Shown piece by piece: positions 33,152 to 37,997 of a stretch of DNA of 37,997 nucleotides. How positions within the stretch are numbered: position 1 is the first letter of the stretch; each line of letters opens with the position of its first letter. The stretch spans positions 1-37,997 of the forward strand of contig SCVK01000344.1 in the NCBI GenBank assembly GCA_004297075.1, written 5' to 3'. The translations under genes and the position numbers were made by a program. Under the pieces are notes generated by a model. It worked only from the letters and a program-made list of their open reading frames with translations. It ran no database searches and was not told where the DNA came from. The DNA is from Chitinophagaceae bacterium. GTDB lineage: Bacteria > Bacteroidota > Bacteroidia > Chitinophagales > Chitinophagaceae.

Positions 33152-36139
33152 TTAGAAACTGACATTAAAGCCGAACGTTAACAATACAGATGGCACATCA
33201 TCCTGATAGATCGCAGAATTGAATTCCGGATCAAATCCTGTATACTTGGTGAAAATAAAAGGATTGGTAACCTGCCCATAAAAACGGGCACTACTGATTT
33301 TCAGTCTATCTAAAGTTCTTTTAGGCAATGTATAACCCAATGTTATATCAGACACGCGCAGGAAACTGGCATCCTGGTAATTGATGGCCGATCTGTAAGG
33401 ATTGGCCACATAAGGTGAAAAATAAGTGTTTGATGGATTGTCTTTTGTCCAGTAATTCAAAGATGCCAATGAATTGTAACGTGTGCCCAGCTCTCCGAAA
33501 GTTCCGGACAAAGTTGAGTTACTGTACTGAACACCGTTTCTGTAATACAGGAAGAAAGAAAGATCAAAATTCTTGTAATTAAAACGGTTGGTTACACCCA
33601 GAATCCAGTTAGGCATTTGTGTTCCCAGGTAAACCCTGTCATCAATATTATTGGAGGAAGAGATCTGGTTATCGTTGTTCTGGTCTACTACCCGTACAGA
33701 ACCGGGTAACTGCTTATATACTTTGGCAGCATTCGAATCGGCCAGTTGCCAGATACCGGCAAACTGGTAATCAAAATTGGCCCTGATGGGATAACCTACA
33801 AACAATTTATTTCCTTTATCCACCAGTTGTCCATCGCCATATAGTTCCAGTAATTTGTTTCTGTTAAGCGTAAACGCAAAAGAACTGTTCCATCTGAAAT
33901 TTTCTTTCGCAATGTTCACTGTATTCAGGGTAAGTTCAATACCCTTGTTCTGGATCTTACCTACGTTGGCCGTAACCTGGTTAAAACCGGTTACATTCGG
34001 GATCTTCTGGTTCAGAATCAGATCCACCGTTTTTCTGCTGTACAATTCTACGGAAGCGGTAACACGGTTCTTCAATACACTGAAATCAAGACCCAGGTTC
34101 AACTCCTTACTTCTCTCCCATTTCAGGTCTTTATTGGCCAGGTTCAGCGGCGCAAAACCCATAGCAGCTGCACCATCAAAATCATAACCCGTATTCAGCA
34201 AACTGGCCTGTGTACTGTAGGGATTAACTGTTGAGTTACCTACTTCTCCATAACTCATGCGCAGTTTTACATTAGAGAAAACATTCTGTTTCATCATAAA
34301 ATTCTCGTCTCCCAGTCTCCAGGCCAATGCTACTGAAGGGAAGAAAGCCCATTTATTACCTTCGGCCAACTGAGAAGCACCATCTGAACGACCTGTTACC
34401 GTTAAAAGATATTTCTCATTAAAAGTATAGTTGATTCTTCCCATATAAGATGATAAAGAACGTTCTACCAGTGAGCTACCCTGTGCCGTAATGGTTCCGG
34501 TATTTAAGGCATACCAGTAGGATACATAGGGCAGGTCTTTTACAGCAATGGTAGCAAGTTCATCACGCTGGTAAAAGGCACTCTGCAATCCGGTAAATTC
34601 CAGTCTGTGTTTGCCGAATTCTTTTTTATAATTCACAATATTATCAATGGTGTAATTGGCTGTCTTCCTGTTATCCAGCTGGGTACGAGGTTTGCTACCG
34701 ATCTGAGATTTGGACCAGGTGCCTCTCCAGTCGCCGATCTGCTGTGTATTATAAGAAGCAGAAAGTGATGAACGGAAAGTAAGTCCCTTGGCAATAGCCA
34801 CTTCCATATAAGCATTGGTGATGGCAGACAAAGTGGTGGTCTGCAGTTTAGAAGTAGTAGGATCAATATCACTCAAAGGATTAGGCACCTGTTTGTCGTT
34901 GATTCCCATCCAGATGGCCAGACCGTTTACATCAATATCTCCATTCTGCGATGGATTGGTGAGGTCTTTATAGTAAACAGTACCGGTAGGTCTTGCACGG
35001 AAAGCACCACGCAGTGATTCCTGAGAACCCCAGTTCTGGTCGCTGTAGGTAAGATAAGAAGTGAACCCTACTTTTACATGCTCACCCACTTTACTGTCTA
35101 GTCCGGCATTCAGGTTATACCGTTTGAATCCGGTATATAACACATTACCTTTCTCATTCAGGAAACCACCCGAAAAACGGTAAGTGGTTTTCTCACTACC
35201 ACCTGAAACGCTGATATTATGGCTGGTTTGTAATCCCGGATCGGTGGCAAGATCTACCCAATCAGTGGTTTGCCCCGCATCAATCTTCTGCTGCTCTGCA
35301 GTAGTAAATACTGTTCCCGATAAACCCGCTGCAACCCTGTCTGTAAAAGCCAACTTATAAAACTCCGGAGTTGTTCTCAGTCTGGGAACATGTGCCAGGT
35401 ATTTGGAACCCACATACCCATCGTAGGTTACTTTGGGTTTGCCGGATATCCCTTTTTTGGTGGTAACGATTACCACACCATTGGCACCACGGGCACCATA
35501 TATAGAGGTGGAAGAAGCATCTTTCAGCACATCCATTGTCTGGATATCGTTCGGGTTCAGGTTGTTGAGATCACCGCCCATCAAACCATCGATCACGATC
35601 AGGGGTTGTGTGGAGTTATTGATCGTATTTTCTCCTCTGATAGTAATACTGTAACCGGCACCGGGTCTGTTACTCGATTTGGTTACCGTAGCACCTGCTA
35701 CCTGACCTTGTATCGCTTTGGCCGCCTGCACCGGGTTGGCACGAACAATATCTTTGGATTGCACCGAAACCAACGCACCAGTGAGGTCGCGCTTTCTTCT
35801 TTCACCGTAACCAACTACTACGATGTCTTCCAGCGATTTTATTTCTGAAACCAGACTCACCGTTAAAGTCGTCTGTTTTTCCACATACACTTCCTGGCTG
35901 GCAAAACCAACCGAAGCAATCACAAGGACCGTAGTCCCGTTAGAAGGAATACTGATGGTAAATTTACCGTCTGCATCTGTAACCGTGCCGCGGGAAGTAC
36001 CTTTTACAGTAACACTGGCACCCGACAGAACCGTTCCGTTTTCGTTGTTAACAACGCGGCCGGTCAGGTGGCGGTTTTGGGCCCAGGCCATGCTGGCTAT
36101 GGATAACAGCAGCATAGAGAGGAGGAAAACTTTTCTCAT
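33152..36139 (-). CDS. SusC-like TonB-dependent outer-membrane receptor
   Basis: About 995 residues from the chosen ATG: signal peptide ending Ala-Trp-Ala-Gln, a carboxypeptidase-regulatory-like domain (Leu-Thr-Gly-Arg-Val-Val ... Gly-Thr-Val-Thr-Asp-Ala-Asp-Gly-Lys-Phe), the TonB box region (Asp-Ile-Val-Val-Val-Gly-Tyr-Gly), the plug domain (Ile-Tyr-Gly-Ala-Arg-Gly-Ala-Asn-Gly-Val-Val), and a beta-barrel ending in Phe. There is no STN domain, so it should not signal to an anti-sigma factor, which agrees with a LacI-type regulator. It imports glycan fragments with SusD. The frame opens 12 codons upstream (36175); the Met-Arg-Lys start at 36139 gives a normal signal peptide and was chosen. First gene of the operon. 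Confidence 0.97.
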   Translation of the reverse strand: MRKVFLLSMLLLSIASMAWAQNRHLTGRVVNNENGTVLSGASVTVKGTSRGTVTDADGKFTISIPSNGTTVLVIASVGFASQEVYVEKQTTLTVSLVSEIKSLEDIVVVGYGERRKRDLTGALVSVQSKDIVRANPVQAAKAIQGQVAGATVTKSSNRPGAGYSITIRGENTINNSTQPLIVIDGLMGGDLNNLNPNDIQTMDVLKDASSTSIYGARGANGVVIVTTKKGISGKPKVTYDGYVGSKYLAHVPRLRTTPEFYKLAFTDRVAAGLSGTVFTTAEQQKIDAGQTTDWVDLATDPGLQTSHNISVSGGSEKTTYRFSGGFLNEKGNVLYTGFKRYNLNAGLDSKVGEHVKVGFTSYLTYSDQNWGSQESLRGAFRARPTGTVYYKDLTNPSQNGDIDVNGLAIWMGINDKQVPNPLSDIDPTTSKLQTTTLSAITNAYMEVAIAKGLTFRSSLSASYNTQQIGDWRGTWSKSQIGSKPRTQLDNRKTANYTIDNIVNYKKEFGKHRLEFTGLQSAFYQRDELATIAVKDLPYVSYWYALNTGTITAQGSSLVERSLSSYMGRINYTFNEKYLLTVTGRSDGASQLAEGNKWAFFPSVALAWRLGDENFMMKQNVFSNVKLRMSYGEVGNSTVNPYSTQASLLNTGYDFDGAAAMGFAPLNLANKDLKWERSKELNLGLDFSVLKNRVTASVELYSRKTVDLILNQKIPNVTGFNQVTANVGKIQNKGIELTLNTVNIAKENFRWNSSFAFTLNRNKLLELYGDGQLVDKGNKLFVGYPIRANFDYQFAGIWQLADSNAAKVYKQLPGSVRVVDQNNDNQISSSNNIDDRVYLGTQMPNWILGVTNRFNYKNFDLSFFLYYRNGVQYSNSTLSGTFGELGTRYNSLASLNYWTKDNPSNTYFSPYVANPYRSAINYQDASFLRVSDITLGYTLPKRTLDRLKISSARFYGQVTNPFIFTKYTGFDPEFNSAIYQDDVPSVLLTFGFNVSF

Positions 36140-36238
36140 AATAGCAATTTTATGTTTAGCAATTGTTGGTTCCATTACAACGTCATACAGTGTACGATCG
36201 GAGCAATGGTGAACTAAACTTATTAAATCCTTTTAGTA

Positions 36239-36246
36239 AAACGTTT
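36239..36246. promoter_or_regulatory. Candidate LacI-family operator 1
   Basis: Perfect 8 bp palindrome AAACGTTT with a central CG, the usual LacI-family half-site form. It lies 100 bp upstream of the susC start and about 15 bp from the weak -7 candidate on that strand, a fitting place for repression. Binding by the protein at 27626-28657 is inferred. Confidence 0.45.
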
Positions 36247-36266
36247 AAACCAGCTTAAAATAAGTA

Positions 36267-36280
36267 CGAAAACGATTTCG
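36267..36280. promoter_or_regulatory. Candidate LacI-family operator 2
   Basis: CGAAAACGATTTCG, a 14 bp near-palindrome around a central CG with one mismatched base pair. It is 31 bp centre to centre from operator 1, close to three helical turns, so two dimers could sit on the same DNA face. It is 63 bp upstream of the divergent gene's ATG and could serve both directions. Confidence 0.5.
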
Positions 36281-36342
36281 GAGAATAGGGGATTCTGCGC
36301 GGTAAAGAAGCCGCTAAGCATGTATATTTATTCAAAAAGAGC

Positions 36343-37134
36343 ATGAAAAAACACTTCGCCCTGCTGTTATATAGTCTCCTGGTTCTCTCTGGCAGCCTGC
36401 TGGCACAGCCCGCTACCGTAACCTTGGATTACTTTTTCAATAATGAATATAAAAAGAACGCACAGGGTGTAGTGGAGCGTTTTCACTATACATGGGAAGA
36501 TAAAAGCATCAATGGTTATTCGATCTGGGCAGACAGTTTCAGATCAAAAAATGCCATTGTAAAAAGTCTGCCGGCAGCTCCCACCGCAGCCAGTCTGAAG
36601 GGAACAGATATCTATATTATCACCGATCCGGATACAGATAAAGAAAGTCCGGCACCCAACCTGATGACGGCCACCCATGCAGCAAACATCGCAGCATGGG
36701 TAAAAAAGGGAGGCGTTCTGGTAATGATGGTGAATGATTCTGCCAACGCCGAACTGCATCAGTTTAACCAGCTGGCAGATCTGTTCGGCATGCATTTCAC
36801 AGACAAAGTGCGCAATTCGGTACAGAAAGATATTAGTGTAGGAAAGATCATGGTGCCTGCCCAACACCCCATTTTTCAAAAAGGCAAACAACTGTACCTG
36901 AAAGGGATCTGCACCATTGCCCTGCAGCCCAATGCCCGGGCGGTACTGGAAGACAAAGGGGATGTGATCATGGCTACTGCCCGGTATGGCAAAGGAACCG
37001 TGTTCGCTGTTACAGATCCATGGATCTATAATGAGTATATCGTAAACGACAGACTCAACCCAGATTTCCAGAATGCAATAGCCGCCGGAGAATTCAGCAA
37101 CTGGTTGCTGCAACAGATTCCGGCCCGTCGTTAG
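36343..37134 (+). CDS. Secreted DUF4350/GATase-like protein of unknown function
   Basis: A 263-residue protein with a signal peptide ending Leu-Leu-Ala-Gln (residue 22). The mature part looks like the DUF4350/GATase1-like fold: Ile-Tyr-Ile-Ile-Thr-Asp-Pro-Asp, Ala-Ala-Trp-Val-Lys-Lys-Gly-Gly-Val-Leu-Val-Met-Met, and a late Tyr-Gly-Lys-Gly-Thr-Val-Phe-Ala-Val. I see no conserved nucleophile Cys and no catalytic triad. Similar domains occur next to or fused to GH105-type enzymes in other PULs, which agrees with the GH105 here. The only plus-strand PUL gene, it is divergent from susC and probably shares its operators. Not an ordinary glycosidase; binding or scaffolding is a guess. Confidence 0.8.
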   Translation: MKKHFALLLYSLLVLSGSLLAQPATVTLDYFFNNEYKKNAQGVVERFHYTWEDKSINGYSIWADSFRSKNAIVKSLPAAPTAASLKGTDIYIITDPDTDKESPAPNLMTATHAANIAAWVKKGGVLVMMVNDSANAELHQFNQLADLFGMHFTDKVRNSVQKDISVGKIMVPAQHPIFQKGKQLYLKGICTIALQPNARAVLEDKGDVIMATARYGKGTVFAVTDPWIYNEYIVNDRLNPDFQNAIAAGEFSNWLLQQIPARR

Positions 37135-37203
37135 CAGACAGGTTATGACAAATAAACACTAACTACCCACCAGGGCAGGTTGATGCAGTTATGGTACCCC
37201 TTT

Positions 37204-37611
37204 CTAATCACTGTCTTCCAGGTGCAGTTTCTGGTGGTGAGCCCCGGCTGCCAGGTGCAGGGCAAAACCCGCAATAGCTGTATCATTCAGCATATTGATC
37301 AATGCCATGGCTTTGGTTTCTGCGTTACCGGCATTCAGGTAATTGGGCAGGTGAATGACGATCACAAATACAAAAAGCAGTATTGCCAGCAGGTAACCTG
37401 CCATTTTTACCCAGCGGTTCAGTATAAAAGAGAGCCCACCCAGGATAAAAGCAACACCTACCACATGTACCCATAATACACCACCCGGAACATAATCGGG
37501 GATATATACAACAAGATCATGTGGTTTGAATAAGTGAATGAAGCCGTAGGCAATCATCACTGCTGCTAACAGATAGATAGCGATCCGGGAAACAATATGA
37601 TACTGTTTCAT
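37204..37611 (-). CDS. Small four-helix membrane protein, DoxX-like
   Basis: A 135-residue integral membrane protein with four predicted helices (about 6-28, 42-63, 68-90, 105-124) and a short charged C-terminus ending His-Leu-Glu-Asp-Ser-Asp. The pattern resembles small DoxX-like proteins, whose roles are poorly defined. It converges with the DUF4350-like gene, 69 bp apart, where I see no clear terminator. Its link to the PUL is doubtful. Confidence 0.7.
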   Translation of the reverse strand: MKQYHIVSRIAIYLLAAVMIAYGFIHLFKPHDLVVYIPDYVPGGVLWVHVVGVAFILGGLSFILNRWVKMAGYLLAILLFVFVIVIHLPNYLNAGNAETKAMALINMLNDTAIAGFALHLAAGAHHQKLHLEDSD

Positions 37612-37707
37612 GGGATAAATTTTGGTTGCTAAAAGTTACAACAGTTCCCAGCCAAATGCAATAGCTGCCGCATCTTTATTTTAGTACCTATCAGGCAGCA
37701 ACAAACG

Positions 37708-37728
37708 CCTGTAAATCCATCTTACAGG
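37708..37728 (-). terminator. Weak hairpin at the end of the proline-rich gene
   Basis: CCTGTAA (37708-37714) pairs with TTACAGG (37722-37728) over 7 bp with a 7 nt loop. On the minus strand it overlaps the stop codon and is followed by CGTTTGTTG, a poor T-tract. A terminator is possible but weak. Confidence 0.3.
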
Positions 37729-37997
37729 TTCTCGTAATAAGGGATCTGGTCGTGTGGAAACCGTTCTTTCTGTTTCCAGTAAGCCAGTGTTACAATTCTG
37801 CCATTACTGGTTTTCAGCAAACGGCCAAATATGGCATTGGTGGCATTGAACATCACATCGGTAACCCCAATGGTAAATGTTTCAGGTGCGGGAGGTGGCG
37901 GAGGAGGTGCTTCGGTGCCTTCTGCTACAGGTGCAGCCGGGGCGGCTTTGGGTGGCGGACTGGCTACCACCACTACGGTATATCCATTGGTTTCGAG
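37722..37997 (-). CDS. Proline-rich protein, C-terminal part
   Basis: The frame stays open to the right edge (the residues there read Leu-Glu-Thr-Asn-Gly-Tyr-Thr-Val-Val-Val-Val), so this is the C-terminal 91 codons of a longer gene; the GTG at 37973 is internal. An Ala/Pro-rich linker with a run of six Pro is followed by a ~55-residue domain (Thr-Ile-Gly-Val-Thr-Asp-Val-Met-Phe-Asn-Ala-Thr to the end, Tyr-Tyr-Glu-Asn-Leu). Such linkers are common in periplasmic or envelope proteins. I do not recognise the terminal domain. Confidence 0.7.
   Translation of the reverse strand, partial: LETNGYTVVVVASPPPKAAPAAPVAEGTEAPPPPPPAPETFTIGVTDVMFNATNAIFGRLLKTSNGRIVTLAYWKQKERFPHDQIPYYENL

Larger units (their letters stand above)
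36140..36342. promoter_or_regulatory. Divergent promoter region between susC and the DUF4350-like gene
   Basis: This 203 bp non-coding gap, the longest in the window, separates the start of the PUL operon from a divergently transcribed gene and so must hold both promoters. I looked for Bacteroidota -7 (TAnnTTTG) and -33 (TTTG) elements. The best minus-strand -7 candidate, TAAGTTTA near 36217-36224, has one mismatch and no well-spaced -33. A plus-strand TATATTTA lies near 36321-36328. Neither is convincing. Two palindromes in the gap are listed separately. Confidence 0.6.

Noticed and set aside
35390-35848. 152-codon plus-strand open frame
   Set aside because: Antisense to the TonB box and plug part of SusC; no motif of its own.
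36544-37113. 189-codon minus-strand open frame
   Set aside because: Antisense to the DUF4350-like gene, with Cys/His-rich composition typical of a shadow frame.
37135-37203. Bidirectional terminator between the convergent genes
   Set aside because: The only inverted repeat is short and mismatched with no T-tract.
37860-37930. Short GC-rich tract with repeated ggtggcgg/ggaggtgc units as a tandem repeat element
   Set aside because: It encodes the Pro/Ala linker of a reading frame that continues through it; low complexity is explained by the protein.

Overview
The window looks like Bacteroidota DNA, most plausibly a Chitinophagaceae-type soil or freshwater genus. The phylum call rests on an adjacent SusC/SusD pair, many short N-termini of the MKK...AQ type and ATG starts without obvious Shine-Dalgarno sequences. 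The genus-level guess is weak. No rRNA, tRNA, CRISPR array, transposase or integrase was seen.

Positions 1-36139 form one minus-strand gene train that runs off the left edge, with mostly 4-60 bp gaps and several start/stop overlaps. It reads as a single large polysaccharide utilization locus (PUL). In transcription order from the right it contains susC, susD, a terminator-like hairpin, a GH92-type glycosidase, a LacI-family regulator, a heparinase II/III-like polysaccharide lyase, four sulfatases, a GH105 unsaturated uronyl hydrolase, an alginate_lyase-fold (PL5/PL38-like) lyase, a fifth sulfatase, an unassigned TIM-barrel-like protein, a GH2 enzyme, a beta-helix GH28-like enzyme, an alpha/beta-hydrolase esterase, a second copy of the unassigned TIM-barrel-like protein, two tandem NPCBM-GH27 alpha-galactosidases, and the N-terminal part of an unrecognised secreted protein.

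Divergent from susC, on the plus strand, is a secreted DUF4350/GATase-like protein (36343-37134). The 203 bp between the two starts holds two palindromes with central CG, 31 bp centre to centre, which I propose as operators for the LacI protein. Beyond it lie a small DoxX-like membrane protein and the end of a proline-rich protein, which probably do not belong to the PUL.

Taken together, the enzymes suggest a sulfated, uronic-acid-containing glycan. SusC/SusD would import oligosaccharides. Five formylglycine-type sulfatases and an esterase would strip substituents. Two lyases would cut uronate linkages and GH105 would remove the resulting unsaturated uronate. GH27 x2, GH2, GH92 and the GH28-like enzyme would take off alpha-galactosyl, beta-linked, possibly alpha-mannosyl, and other residues. 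The exact substrate cannot be read from sequence. A sulfated glucuronomannan or a sulfated galactose/uronate polysaccharide fits better than any textbook PUL I know. The most novel part is the paralogous pair of ~725-residue secreted proteins that I cannot place in a known family.
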